Below, one piece after another: positions 19,133 to 27,438 of a DNA stretch of 64,000 nucleotides. The stretch covers positions 1 to 64,000 of the forward strand of contig NZ_JAMZIK010000008.1 in the NCBI RefSeq assembly GCF_024178315.1, written 5' to 3'. The position numbers were made by a program, and so were the translations under genes. Under the pieces are notes generated by a model. It saw nothing but the letters and a program-made list of their open reading frames with translations. It ran no database searches and had not been told where the DNA came from. Each line of letters opens with the position of its first letter. The first letter of the stretch is position 1. This DNA comes from Siccirubricoccus soli (GTDB lineage Bacteria; Pseudomonadota; Alphaproteobacteria; Acetobacterales; Acetobacteraceae).

Positions 19133-19504
19133 ATGGACCGACAGACCTTTGAGAACACGCTGTCCCACTTCCGGGGGTCGGAGACATTCACGCGCCACGG
19201 GCTACGACGCGACATCCTGATGACCGAGGGGGTGACTTGGCTGACGCAGAATGGCTGCGCTTGGCTGGTCGACGCTGTAGCGTCCTGTCAAACTAAGCCG
19301 CACATCCGCGCTGAGCCCTTCCAGCACTGGCAGCTTCACGTCGACCTAGCGACCAAGACCTGCGTGCTCACGATGGATGATGGGAATGGCCGCGAGCTGG
19401 TGAAGCAGTTGATCCTGTACACCGACTGCCTTGTACCAAAGCTGCGCCTCTATCTCGTGGAGCAGGGGGCCGAGCAGGTCTGCATGCTCACCCAGGAATA
19501 TTAA
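19133..19504 (+). CDS. DUF6876 family protein
   Basis: Protein of 123 aa. The pattern FRGSETFTRHGLRRDILMTEGV, then WLVDAVASCQ, is that of DUF6876 proteins found on phages and plasmids; no function is established for them. There is no signal peptide or membrane segment. ATG at 19133. The TAA stop overlaps the TTAAATA motif that begins the hairpin array at 19502. A leader with a TAAATA stem-loop and an attenuator-like hairpin precedes the gene. Confidence 0.75.
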   Translation: MDRQTFENTLSHFRGSETFTRHGLRRDILMTEGVTWLTQNGCAWLVDAVASCQTKPHIRAEPFQHWQLHVDLATKTCVLTMDDGNGRELVKQLILYTDCLVPKLRLYLVEQGAEQVCMLTQEY

Positions 19505-19686
19505 ATACGGCATCGGTCCCAATGATGGGACCGGTCGTTGCGCTGTCCAAGAAGCCCGGTGGAGGTGACACCACCGGGCTTCGCCATGTCGGATGCCTGA
19601 CATGGAAAACGCCACGGCATGAGATACCGTGGGGTTCCAGATGTAAGGAGCCAACTGAGCAACCTAAAAGCTGGCAGTTCTATTTA
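19502..19686. ncRNA. Array of consecutive hairpins between convergent genes, candidate structured RNA
   Basis: It starts with TAAATACGG (19502-19510). Four strong hairpins follow: 19514-19533 (CGGTCCCA/TGGGACCG), 19551-19582 (12 perfect pairs, GAAGCCCGGTGG), 19584-19605 (CCATGTC/GACATGG) and 19612-19632 (CCACGG/CCGTGG, extendable). A weaker one is GCCAAC/GCTGGC. A TAAATA on the opposite strand closes the region at 19681-19686. No convincing reading frame is present. It may be a phage small RNA or a bidirectional terminator region. Confidence 0.45.
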
Positions 19687-19689
19687 TCC

Positions 19690-20031
19690 TCAGAGACCGC
19701 GAAAGCGATCAGCAGCCTCGCTGAATAGGGCAGCGAGGTCGTCACACATAGCAGCAAACACCCTGGTTGTACGCTCACCGTCGCCTGCCGTGCTGGGCAT
19801 GGGCGTCACGTTCGTGATGAGCCGCGCCTTAGGTGTGAATGTCTCCATGTCATGAAACTCGACAGGCACCTTCACCTTCTGGCGCTTCGCTGCCTTTAAC
19901 GCCCATTCGGCTTGGCCATCGGTAAGCATGCCACGGGACTGGTACACAGTTAGCGCGAGCTGGGAAATATCCTTGTAGCCCTCGCCATTGCCCTCATGCA
20001 GCGTGGTTAGAAATGCCTCAATTACGTCCAT
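19690..20031 (-). CDS. Small phage protein of unknown function
   Basis: Protein of 113 aa, MDVIEAFLTTLHEGNGEGY. Start at 20031, supported by AGGGG seven bases upstream; the longer frame to 20061 would run into the terminator-like hairpin. It is mixed helical, without motifs I recognise. It is the last gene of the leftward early block, preceded by a leader with two TAAATA motifs and a strong hairpin with a T-tract. Confidence 0.6.
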   Translation of the reverse strand: MDVIEAFLTTLHEGNGEGYKDISQLALTVYQSRGMLTDGQAEWALKAAKRQKVKVPVEFHDMETFTPKARLITNVTPMPSTAGDGERTTRVFAAMCDDLAALFSEAADRFRGL

Positions 20032-20051
20032 CGTAAATCCCCTTAATGAAA

Positions 20052-20085
20052 AGACCCGCAAGCGGTCTGGATCGCTTGCGGGTCT
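20052..20085 (-). terminator. Terminator-like hairpin in the leader of the 113-aa gene
   Basis: AGACCCGCAAGCG (20052-20064) and 20073-20085 form 13 perfect pairs. On the minus strand the hairpin is followed by TTTTCATT and then the ribosome binding site of the gene at 20031. It could end transcripts from the endonuclease VII gene, or act as an attenuator. Confidence 0.65.
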
Positions 20086-20110
20086 GGTGCTTGGCGGGGA
20101 CGACGATGTC

Positions 20111-20158
20111 GGTGACCAAGTGTTTGTGTGAACTATTTACCCACTACGGGCCGTCACC
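20111..20158 (-). promoter_or_regulatory. TAAATA stem-loop 2 (leftward)
   Basis: On the minus strand, GGTGAC and GTCACC arms (plus coordinates 20153-20158 and 20111-20117) flank TAAATA (20134-20139). An inner AGTG/CACT pair also fits. A further TAAATA (20201-20206) lies just upstream without clear arms. Confidence 0.5.
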
Positions 20159-20230
20159 TCTTTGCCCCCTTGAGCAAGTTTCCAGACACGCTCGTAATGG
20201 TATTTAGCTAATTCCTTGAAAACAGGGCAT

Positions 20231-20995
20231 TTACGGGATGGCTTCATCGTCCGCCACATCCTGGTATCCGCTCACATACCTTGTGATGAACCTCTTAACT
20301 GCCTTCGGATCAGCAGCTTCATCCATGATAATCCAAATATCCCGGTCAGCTTTGTAGACGTAGCTTTCCCGGTAGTCCTTCACCTCACACTTAAGCTGCG
20401 TGTCCTTGATGAAGCTAGCCATCGCCTCATACGTCACGTAGGGTACAGCCTTACCGTGGAATACCCTCTGTGTTCCTGACACGTCCCTGAACCACGCCTT
20501 TCGCCGGTAGGTCTTGATGATTTTCGTTCCCGGAGCCGGTGTGATGTTTGCGTTGTCCAGGATGTAGCTCAGCAGTTCGACCAGCAGCTCAAATTCCATC
20601 TTCTCTATGAAGCCCCAGCCGCGTTTAGGACGCTCAACGCTCGTAGGATCGAGGCGCCATTTGAGATGTTCCTCGATTCTAGCTACCGGCACACGTTCAA
20701 GATGACCCACCTGCACGTTGCAGCCCGAGCACAAAATGCCTCTGACAGTCCCGGTCACGTGGCAATGATCGATGACCGCCTGAAGCACGTCCGGCACATC
20801 AGCAGCGAAGATTTGGCAATCGGTGCCGCATATGCGGCACCGACCCTCTTGTTTGTCGTGGAGTTCGAGGAGCTGAAGCGTCGTCAGACCATACTTTTTG
20901 GCGCGAGCACGCAGACGATCATATCGTGCCGAGCCGATGCGGATGTCGTACTTCTTCGAAAGCGCCTTGAGCCAATCTCCAGCTTCAGCGGTCAT
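20231..20995 (-). CDS. Recombination endonuclease VII-like protein (HNH, T4 gp49 type)
   Basis: Protein of 254 aa. The N-terminal half has the endonuclease VII signature: zinc-binding CRICG near residue 53, the HNH core VIDHCHVTGTVRGILCSGCN with the catalytic His pair, and the second cysteine pair LCSGC. This family resolves Holliday junctions and branched DNA before packaging. The C-terminal 150 residues have no family I recognise. Its ATG overlaps the stop of the upstream primase/helicase-like gene (ATGA), so it belongs to the leftward replication operon. Confidence 0.88.
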   Translation of the reverse strand: MTAEAGDWLKALSKKYDIRIGSARYDRLRARAKKYGLTTLQLLELHDKQEGRCRICGTDCQIFAADVPDVLQAVIDHCHVTGTVRGILCSGCNVQVGHLERVPVARIEEHLKWRLDPTSVERPKRGWGFIEKMEFELLVELLSYILDNANITPAPGTKIIKTYRRKAWFRDVSGTQRVFHGKAVPYVTYEAMASFIKDTQLKCEVKDYRESYVYKADRDIWIIMDEAADPKAVKRFITRYVSGYQDVADDEAIP

Positions 20996-23481
20996 ACGCT
21001 GACCTCGGCCTCTGGCTTCGCCTTAGCTGGACGACCACGTGGCCGCTTTGGAATACCAGCTGCTTCACGTTCAGCAGCGAGCCTCTCACGATGCCTCCTG
21101 GAATATTCGGTGTTGGTCATCGGTCGACCAAACGGGTTGTCAGCAGCTAGCGGCCTTCCACCCTTATCCTCGACATCATCGATGACACCCTCATGGTAGA
21201 TGATGTCGCATTCAGAAATGCCGAAGCGTGCTGCCTGGTAGCGTGCTTGATGCATGTCGACGCAGAACATGTCGACTGAATCGAGGCTGTTGTAATCCCG
21301 TGCGTTACCGCGCATGAAGAACTGGTGCATCGCGTTATGTGCGCGCCATTCCTCCATGACCTTCTTGTCGATGCCCAGCGTTCGCTTGACCAGCTTCGCC
21401 TCACCATCGCCGAGACGCATCGCACTGGCCCACCAGCAGACCTTGTGGTGTTGGTGCTCATTCTCACCATGGCTGCGTGGCGTTAGCTGCTTGTCCTTGC
21501 GAACGCCCTTCCCATCTGCACCATGCCTCTCAAGATCCACTTGGCTGAGATGCGCGTCGTTGGTCGACCAGATGATCGGATTCTCAGCGCCTGGGTAGCG
21601 CGCCTTGAGCCAGGATGTGATCGCAGGCAACGGGGTCTTAGATGGATCGCTGAACCAGCTTAGGCTTGCTTGCTTACCCTTGCTAAAGCAGTGGATGCGC
21701 ACACGCTGAGCGAGTGGCTTTAGCCTGCGGCGTGTTGGCTTCCAGTCAGCAACCGGCGTCCACTTCACACCATACTTGTGCGACCAGATGCGCTTGAACG
21801 GGCTTCGGCTGAAATGGTCACCCATGAAGATGACTCGCTTGAAGTGGCGTAGGTTGTGAGGCTTGTTGATGATGACGAACTCAAGCGCCTTGGCACCTTT
21901 GGCATCCCAACTGTCTCGCGTCACCCACATCTCATTGCTTTCGCTGTCAGCCTGCATGATGAGGTACTTGAGCTTGCGGTCGAGATCGTCGAAGCGATTC
22001 TCCGCTAGATCGGTCTCAGCTTGCTTGCTTGGACGCAGCCTGTAGCAACCGCTCTCCGTCTCAACCACATCGAAGAGAGGTCCAACCTTATCGAAGTTCT
22101 TGCTGAAATTCGGTGTGCGCGTCATCAGCACATCACGTACCTCATCCTCGATAACCGTAGCGTCGAGATCTGCCCAATCGCTCCAATCCATGAGCTTGCA
22201 GGCTGCATGGGTGACGAACACACAATGTGGCTGGCTTGGGTTCTCTCGAATCTTCTCGCGAACACGCTTGAGCTGTTCTACCACCGTCAACGCTTCCTCG
22301 TCTTGATCGGAGCCCTGCTGGTGCTTCACAGTGTGTAGGTTCAGCGCCTTTAAGCCTGATGGGGAAAGCTCGCGCATATCAGCGATGCGCTTCTGCATGT
22401 CGGAAATCTTCGGCGTGCTCCAAACCCACACACCGCCATGCTGCAACACCTGGCTCAGACCGTAGCGCGTTTTACCCTCGCCGCAGTCTGCCTCAATGTA
22501 GGAGAATTCCAAACCCGTATGGTAGGTTTCCAGCAGCGCACTCATCTCGCTGGGGTTGGTGATGCAGACACGCTGCGCCCATAGCAAAGCGTTCCTCGCT
22601 TCGCTGGCTGCGCTCTTGCGCTCCTTGCCTGTGATCTCCCTGTCCAACTCCAGCGCCAGTGAAGCTAGCTCGCCGGCTTGGATAGGATATGATTGATTGA
22701 TTGACCGCACAGCGATGCGCGTCATGAAGTGGTAGAAGCGACCACCCTCAGGCGCATTGCGGTATTCCTCCAACATGTCTTGATCGACGAATGGGCAATC
22801 CCGATACCCATTCCAAGACAGCGCGGTGTTGTGGAGCGACGCACGTAGCTCATCCACCGCAGCATCATCGACCTGTGGTGTCACGCGGATCACACCACTG
22901 TCGATAAGCTGATCTGCCCATGAGAGCATCTGGTCAGCGGGTAGTGTCTCAGCTCCCTCGGAGTGATCTATGAAGAGATGCTGGTTTGAATCGGCCCACG
23001 CATAGGGCACGTAGTGGAGCCGATTGATGTTGTGGGTCTTACTATCAACGAGCCCGTCGAAGATGTGGTTGAAGAGATGCCACAGCTTGGCATGCTCCTC
23101 GATGGTGAGGATGCGGTCGAACGGCAGCACGACACGTAGGCGTGGCTGCGTAGCTTGGTGCTTGGTGGTCGACCACATGAGATAATGATTGTTGAGCCCG
23201 GCAAGCGTCTGCTTGATACGGGCTTGGTCGCTTAGGGTCAGGTCATCGAGGTCGAACGCCATCCAGTCAGTGCCACTCTCCACCTGACTCAGACTCTTGC
23301 TCGTGGCATCGGCTTTGAATGTGGCGTTGATGATGGCTGCGACGTTGTCGCTGCTCTCCTTTTCCTGGGTCGTTCGAACCTGCGTGCTGTAGCTGCGCAT
23401 CAGCTCGACGAAGTCATGCCAGGAGAGGTCGGATTGAACGGGTTGCTTCTCGAATTTCGAGTTCACGATAGTTAGTTTCAT
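20992..23481 (-). CDS. Putative primase-helicase replication protein
   Basis: Protein of 829 aa. The N-terminal region carries FDLDDL near residue 76, RLRVVLPFDR near 114 and NRLHYVPYA near 153, the usual landmarks of archaeo-eukaryotic primase-like domains in phage and plasmid replicons. A Walker A P-loop ADCGEGKT lies at 331-338 and VIEDEVR near 440 is a possible Walker B, suggesting a helicase-type ATPase. The basic C-terminus includes an AT-hook-like PRGRPAK. It is the first gene of the leftward replication operon. Its leader contains a terminator-like hairpin and competing inverted repeats. Primase-helicase function is inferred from these motifs. Confidence 0.7.
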   Translation of the reverse strand: MKLTIVNSKFEKQPVQSDLSWHDFVELMRSYSTQVRTTQEKESSDNVAAIINATFKADATSKSLSQVESGTDWMAFDLDDLTLSDQARIKQTLAGLNNHYLMWSTTKHQATQPRLRVVLPFDRILTIEEHAKLWHLFNHIFDGLVDSKTHNINRLHYVPYAWADSNQHLFIDHSEGAETLPADQMLSWADQLIDSGVIRVTPQVDDAAVDELRASLHNTALSWNGYRDCPFVDQDMLEEYRNAPEGGRFYHFMTRIAVRSINQSYPIQAGELASLALELDREITGKERKSAASEARNALLWAQRVCITNPSEMSALLETYHTGLEFSYIEADCGEGKTRYGLSQVLQHGGVWVWSTPKISDMQKRIADMRELSPSGLKALNLHTVKHQQGSDQDEEALTVVEQLKRVREKIRENPSQPHCVFVTHAACKLMDWSDWADLDATVIEDEVRDVLMTRTPNFSKNFDKVGPLFDVVETESGCYRLRPSKQAETDLAENRFDDLDRKLKYLIMQADSESNEMWVTRDSWDAKGAKALEFVIINKPHNLRHFKRVIFMGDHFSRSPFKRIWSHKYGVKWTPVADWKPTRRRLKPLAQRVRIHCFSKGKQASLSWFSDPSKTPLPAITSWLKARYPGAENPIIWSTNDAHLSQVDLERHGADGKGVRKDKQLTPRSHGENEHQHHKVCWWASAMRLGDGEAKLVKRTLGIDKKVMEEWRAHNAMHQFFMRGNARDYNSLDSVDMFCVDMHQARYQAARFGISECDIIYHEGVIDDVEDKGGRPLAADNPFGRPMTNTEYSRRHRERLAAEREAAGIPKRPRGRPAKAKPEAEVSV

Positions 23482-23504
23482 AATTGCCTCAGTCCAAAAG
23501 AAAA

Positions 23505-23534
23505 GCCCCCTAACCGGGTGGATCGGTAGGGGGC
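23505..23534 (-). terminator. Intrinsic terminator in the leader of the replication operon
   Basis: GCCCCCTA-A-CC (23505-23515) pairs with GGTAGGGGGC (23525-23534) with one bulge. Read leftward it is followed by TTTTCTTTT. It lies 23 bases upstream of the ATG at 23481, too close to be the end of another gene, so an attenuator is likely. Confidence 0.7.
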
Positions 23535-23554
23535 GAAGTGTTTTACTGCTTTTG

Positions 23555-23599
23555 GACTGAATGCGGCGGGATCAACGCCACTTTCGTATTTATACAGTC
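23555..23599 (-). promoter_or_regulatory. TAAATA stem-loop 3 (leftward)
   Basis: On the minus strand GACTG, TATAAATA (23587-23594), an inner hairpin GTGGCG/CGCCGC, then CAGTC. The CAGTC arm is also part of the 12-base repeat that can pair across the downstream terminator, so the two foldings exclude each other. Confidence 0.5.
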
Positions 23600-23867
23600 A
23601 GGCTGTTTTGCCTTCAATATTCCAATCGCAGTCTGTGACGTATTCCACCCCGTCTCCTTTCTATTTATGCGGAAGGGCGTTTTGGGTGCAATTTAATAAT
23701 GCAAGGAATGGGTCTTAGTACTCGTGAGCCCTTTCTGCCTTGTGATTTAAACCTGCAAGCCAACCTCCCCGTCTCCTTTCAAAACTTGCTAGCCTAACAC
23801 ATCAAAAAGAGTGTCTTTCATTGAACATTTGTCATTGGATGGCTGGTGCCTGGGGTGGATTTTCCAG

Positions 23868-23888
23868 GTGCGGCGTAAATAGCTGCAT
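23868..23888 (+). promoter_or_regulatory. TAAATA stem-loop 4, covering the start of the zinc-ribbon/HTH gene
   Basis: GTGCGGC (23868-23874), G, TAAATA (23876-23881), GCTGCAT (23882-23888): seven pairs, two of them G-T. The start codon at 23887 lies in the 3' arm. Confidence 0.55.
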
Positions 23889-24090
23889 GACCGAGAAGCC
23901 CTGGATCCAATGCCCTACCTGCGGAGCAGTCAAACCACGCCCTAAGCTCTCGGCTGAACAGGTCCAGGCGATCAGACAGCAAGTGGCAGCTGGTGCGTCG
24001 ATCAAGGAGCTAGCCAAGCTATATGGCGTCTCATCCAACACTATTCGAGCTGCGGTCAGGCGCACAGGTGTCTATGCTAGGATCGACTAA
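23887..24090 (+). CDS. Small zinc-ribbon and helix-turn-helix DNA-binding protein
   Basis: Protein of 67 aa, MTEKPWIQCPTCG. The N-terminal CPTCG is one half of a zinc knuckle. Residues 20-62 (LSAEQVQAIRQQVAAGASIKELAKLYGVSSNTIRAAVRR, seen here as two halves) form a resolvase-type helix-turn-helix. The frame is open to 23821, but the start at 23887 directly after the TAAATA stem fits better. It is divergent from the replication operon, so it is a good candidate regulator of that control region. Confidence 0.7.
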   Translation: MTEKPWIQCPTCGAVKPRPKLSAEQVQAIRQQVAAGASIKELAKLYGVSSNTIRAAVRRTGVYARID

Positions 24091-24188
24091 TCACACATGG
24101 AAGCGCCAGGATGCCGTCGGGACATGCTGGCACCACGCTCAGCACATACTAAGCGATGAGACCTGAGCGATGGACTTAGCTTGTGATC

Positions 24189-25559
24189 TCAAACCTCTGA
24201 GGGCGGAAAGGGACCGGTGTAAATACCGTATGTTGGTGGTTCAATTTTATCCCTGTGAACCCACTTAAGATAGAAGCGCAAAAAAACGTCGTTTAGATAC
24301 AAAACATCGTCCTTCCAATCGATGGCAGGCATCTCCAGCCTTGTATCCTCGACGCCTGCTCCTTCGCGCTGTTCGATGCTGCCAACTTGCATGCCATGTG
24401 CGATGCTGCACATCTGCATGATGGCTCGCGTGATCTCATGCTTCTGAGGGATGTTATCCATCAGCACATGTCTCAACGCACCGCGCAATGCATCGTAAGT
24501 CAGCCGTTCGGGTGCGTTCTCATGAGCTATTGCTGCCAGCACAGCCTCATAGATGTCGCCAGTGGTGAAGTTAGCGAACGGCCTCGGCATTCGGTCAGAA
24601 CCGCGCTTGGGCCCCTTTGATAATTTTTCGAAAGCCGGCAGGCCAAAATCTTGAGCAATGCGGCGATAGATGATCTTTAGATCAACGTCCTCGTGGCTGA
24701 TTTGCCGAGGCGGGTCTACCGTTTCCAATATATCCAATTGGTCGCAGAGTTCAGCACACAAACTCTGCATTAGGAGCGGGCTACCCATAGCCTCATCGGC
24801 CAACGCCTCTATGAGCGCAAAACCACCGGTCTCCGGTGGTTCCGAGCTAAGATCCAAACCCAGGTAGGGAAAGCCGAGAGCCCCAATTTTGCATAGGTCC
24901 TCGCTGTTCCACATGGGAATGGTGAGATGGTTGAACCTGCCTTCCATCTCCGCTTCAGCGGTTAGCACGTCGAATGCACGATATGGAACGCTCAATATAA
25001 CAACAGGCAAGCCCTCGAACACTGGCGCTTTGAGCGCTCGAACTATGCTGGCGCGCGTGCTCTCCTTCAGATAATGAAAATCGTCTATCACCAACACCTT
25101 GCCAGACGCGAGGAGTTCCGCGAGTACGCGGCTTCGCTCAGACTCGACGAAGGTTCGGGTAGACCCGCGCGTAGAGGCTTGGGTTTCGCCTACACCACCC
25201 GTGACCTTCGCAAAGCGAGGTCCAATGCTGCCGCCAAGGTTGCTGCTGCCAGTTGCCTGCTTGATAGCACTCTCGGTTCGCGTGCTGGGCATCTCTAGCT
25301 GGGCGCTGATTGTCGCCCAAAAGTCACCTTCGGTAACTATTTGCCCGCCTTCGACCTTAACGGTCGCATTGTCAGGAATAACCCGTTTTCGCAGCACGGT
25401 TTTGCCGCATTTACTCGGCCCGGTGATGGCTATGATCGCATACCCCTTAGCTACAGCGCCTCGAAGTTTACGCTCTAGATCCAGATGGCTGCGCTCCACA
25501 TACGTCACTGTCGGCATGCCGCGGCTGAATACTTCCCGAAGCTTATAAGGCTGTGCCAT
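24189..25559 (-). CDS. AAA-family P-loop ATPase, accessory
   Basis: Protein of 456 aa. Walker A is ITGPSKCGKTVL (P-loop residues 47-54) and Walker B is KVLVIDDFHYL near residue 155, with a sensor-like segment (VVILSVPYRAFD) near 195. The C-terminal 180 residues are probably winged-helix or helical and contain ALRHVLMDN. The layout is that of ORC/STAND-like or TniB-like regulatory ATPases. It heads an accessory block of three leftward genes together with two membrane-tailed proteins. Defence or exclusion is a plausible role but not shown by sequence. Confidence 0.65.
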   Translation of the reverse strand: MAQPYKLREVFSRGMPTVTYVERSHLDLERKLRGAVAKGYAIIAITGPSKCGKTVLRKRVIPDNATVKVEGGQIVTEGDFWATISAQLEMPSTRTESAIKQATGSSNLGGSIGPRFAKVTGGVGETQASTRGSTRTFVESERSRVLAELLASGKVLVIDDFHYLKESTRASIVRALKAPVFEGLPVVILSVPYRAFDVLTAEAEMEGRFNHLTIPMWNSEDLCKIGALGFPYLGLDLSSEPPETGGFALIEALADEAMGSPLLMQSLCAELCDQLDILETVDPPRQISHEDVDLKIIYRRIAQDFGLPAFEKLSKGPKRGSDRMPRPFANFTTGDIYEAVLAAIAHENAPERLTYDALRGALRHVLMDNIPQKHEITRAIMQMCSIAHGMQVGSIEQREGAGVEDTRLEMPAIDWKDDVLYLNDVFLRFYLKWVHRDKIEPPTYGIYTGPFPPSEV

Positions 25560-25724
25560 GTGAGCGACCTGTTTCGAAAGTGGCTGCAGGTTCAGCTATC
25601 ATTGGCGCCTACGCAAGCTATGATTGAGATCCTGACAGCCTTTAGCCTGCCAGGCGTGTGAGCAACGAGCTTGCCCGAACCAGCTGTCATGTTCTACGTT
25701 TGTTCTCCTGCGGAGGGCGTGGGC

Positions 25725-25970
25725 ATGGCGGACGTGGACATGAACGTCGAGGACCTGTTCGGCGATGAAGGCGTAGCTTTCAAGTGTGGTTGCCGCACCC
25801 TAGCCCTCACCCGTGACGAGCTGATCGACCGGTTCGGCGCTCGCTGCCCGGTCAACCACATCGGCCTCAGGTACACCTGCGATGCCTGCAAAGGCCCAGC
25901 CCTCACGGCATGGATGACCTGGCCCCGTGTGATCAATGAGGCATACGGCCAGACCAGGCACAAGGGCTAG
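25725..25970 (+). CDS. Small zinc-ribbon-like phage protein
   Basis: Protein of 81 aa from the ATG at 25725, supported by GGAGG eight bases upstream; the frame is open from 25671. It has an acidic N-terminus (MADVDMNVEDLFGDEG), then CGCRTLALTRDELIDRFG, then CPVNH and CDACKG. Together these give five cysteines and a histidine suited to one zinc site. It sits alone on the plus strand between leftward accessory genes. No function is known to me. Confidence 0.6.
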   Translation: MADVDMNVEDLFGDEGVAFKCGCRTLALTRDELIDRFGARCPVNHIGLRYTCDACKGPALTAWMTWPRVINEAYGQTRHKG

Positions 25971-25971
25971 C

Positions 25972-26787
25972 TCAGAGCTTCATACCCACTGCGGCAAGCA
26001 GTGCCGTAACAGCAGCGCCAACCACGGCAGCCCGCACGTCGCCAGCGAAGCTGCCTTTGAGGTAGCCCAGCACGCCAGCTTCGCTGATGGCGAACTGCAC
26101 CTGTGCGAGCCGTATGACGCGCTCCGAGAGCATCGCGGCAAGCGTGCGGATCTCGGCAACTAGGGCAGCGCGCTCATCGGTCGACAATGGCAGCGTGTTG
26201 GACTTCTGAACCTCGTTGGCTAGCTCTTCAAGCTTCTCCCTAGCCTCGTCGACAGCAGGCCGGTTGTGATCCAGACGCACGAAGCGATCAGCGGCAGGGA
26301 TCTCGAAGTAGGTCCTCCCGGCCACGCTTGCGCCACCCTTTGCCTCCTCGGTAATGGTACTTTGCCGAATATTTTCTTTGAAGGTGAAATACGGCAAAGC
26401 TAGGGAAGCAGCAACAAGAAGCTGTGCTATGTTGCGAATGGCAAATTTAGGTGCAAGTGATGGCCAGTGGGCGAGAAGCCTTTCATGAAACTCCTCGGAA
26501 ACCGGCAGGTGCCCAACGCGATCCTGTAACCACTCATCATCACGAAGAGCATTGAATTGCATCTGCCAGACCGACATCTGGCTGGAGTTCTCCTGCTGGT
26601 CTGCTGGGATTTCTATCCCAACACCATTTCTCATGTCCCAGATCTTCTCTCGTGCGTTCATTAGCGCCAGGTTCTGGTCCCGAGGGCGGCTAGGGCCACT
26701 CGCGATCGTGTAAGTGATTGTAAAATGACAGGCGTCATAGACCGAATGCACAAAATCAGCTGCAGTCATTGTTTCATTTCGTTCCAT
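25972..26787 (-). CDS. Unknown protein with C-terminal membrane segment
   Basis: About 271 aa if started at 26787 (MERNETMTAADFVH). The frame is open to 26982, but the upstream part overlaps a small plus-strand gene at 26964 and reads poorly, so a downstream start is preferred; 26769 is an alternative. A hydrophobic stretch near the middle (IAQLLVAASLALPYF) and another at the very end (AAVVGAAVTALLAAVG) suggest membrane anchoring. A charged coiled segment (residues about 190-230) precedes the tail. It is not recognised. Confidence 0.55.
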   Translation of the reverse strand: MERNETMTAADFVHSVYDACHFTITYTIASGPSRPRDQNLALMNAREKIWDMRNGVGIEIPADQQENSSQMSVWQMQFNALRDDEWLQDRVGHLPVSEEFHERLLAHWPSLAPKFAIRNIAQLLVAASLALPYFTFKENIRQSTITEEAKGGASVAGRTYFEIPAADRFVRLDHNRPAVDEAREKLEELANEVQKSNTLPLSTDERAALVAEIRTLAAMLSERVIRLAQVQFAISEAGVLGYLKGSFAGDVRAAVVGAAVTALLAAVGMKL

Positions 26788-26963
26788 GGTGCCCATGACC
26801 ATTGAAGTGATCACACAACCGTAATGCAATTTGTCGCCGGACGCCAATGGTTCACGCGACCACTCGGCCAAACCACTCGCAGGCAAAGATCCATAGTTCA
26901 AGGAAATAGGTCGCCCTCTACGCGCGCAGGCAACATGCTGAATTCGCAACGGAGGACAGACAA

Positions 26964-27140
26964 ATGAGACTTTCGATATCACTCATAGTGATCATCACGG
27001 CACTCTACTCGGCCACACTGGCTATGACCTTCTTTATATTGCTGCCATCGGCGCATGGTCAGACCAACGGCATCCCAGTCATGCCGGATTTCAGCAAGCA
27101 CTCTTCACGACAGAACGGGTGGTGGTCTGCCGAGCACTGA
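26964..27140 (+). CDS. 58-aa membrane or exported protein
   Basis: MRLSISLIVIITALYSATLAM starts at 26964, with GGAGG at 26951-26955, eight bases before the ATG. One hydrophobic segment covers about residues 4-28, followed by PSAHGQTNG, which could be a signal peptidase site, and a short polar tail ending NGWWSAEH. There is no lipobox cysteine. Size and layout resemble small exclusion or lysis accessory proteins; the function is unknown. It overlaps the upstream extension of the leftward gene and supports a later start for that gene. Confidence 0.55.
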   Translation: MRLSISLIVIITALYSATLAMTFFILLPSAHGQTNGIPVMPDFSKHSSRQNGWWSAEH

Positions 27141-27438
27141 GGTGATCTCGAGGGTGGTTCCGCCTAACTCGGCTGCACCGTGATACCGAGGCAACTCGCT
27201 TCGGAATGGCTCACTGCATGATTCCGGCCGAGGATGGCTTGCCGGTGGTCATGGTACAGCGGCCAGCTAATCGAGACGTGCCAGCCATGTATGTGAGGAT
27301 TCAAACGCCGGATGGCGACCTCACGGATGGTGGCCGTCATGGGCTACACACTGCGCAACTGAGTAGCCGCGCAACCAGACCACACCACCACCAACACACT
27401 GAGCGGCGGACCTGCACCAAAGTGTGCCAGAACGGCTC
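27141..27438. other. Gap without a supported gene
   Basis: A plus-strand frame runs from 27206 into the next gene's end but has low-complexity sequence and no ribosome binding site. I see no other feature here. Confidence 0.4.

Larger units (their letters stand above)
23482..23886 (-). promoter_or_regulatory. Leader and control region of the replication operon
   Basis: Read leftward. A 17-base direct repeat (23764-23780 and 23645-23661, GAAAGGAGACGGGG type) provides two ribosome-binding-like sites. Each precedes a tiny frame: 32 codons from a TTG (23763 to 23665) and 16 codons from a GTG (23648 to 23598). A TAAATA stem-loop (23555-23599) follows, then a terminator hairpin (23505-23534) with TTTTCTTTT. 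A 12-base inverted repeat (23489-23500 and 23549-23560) encloses that terminator. The layout suggests leader-peptide or antitermination control. Confidence 0.5.

Noticed and set aside
24220-24225. Another TAAATA, on the plus strand
   Set aside because: It lies inside the coding end of the leftward ATPase gene, with no plus-strand gene nearby, so chance occurrence is more likely than a regulatory element.
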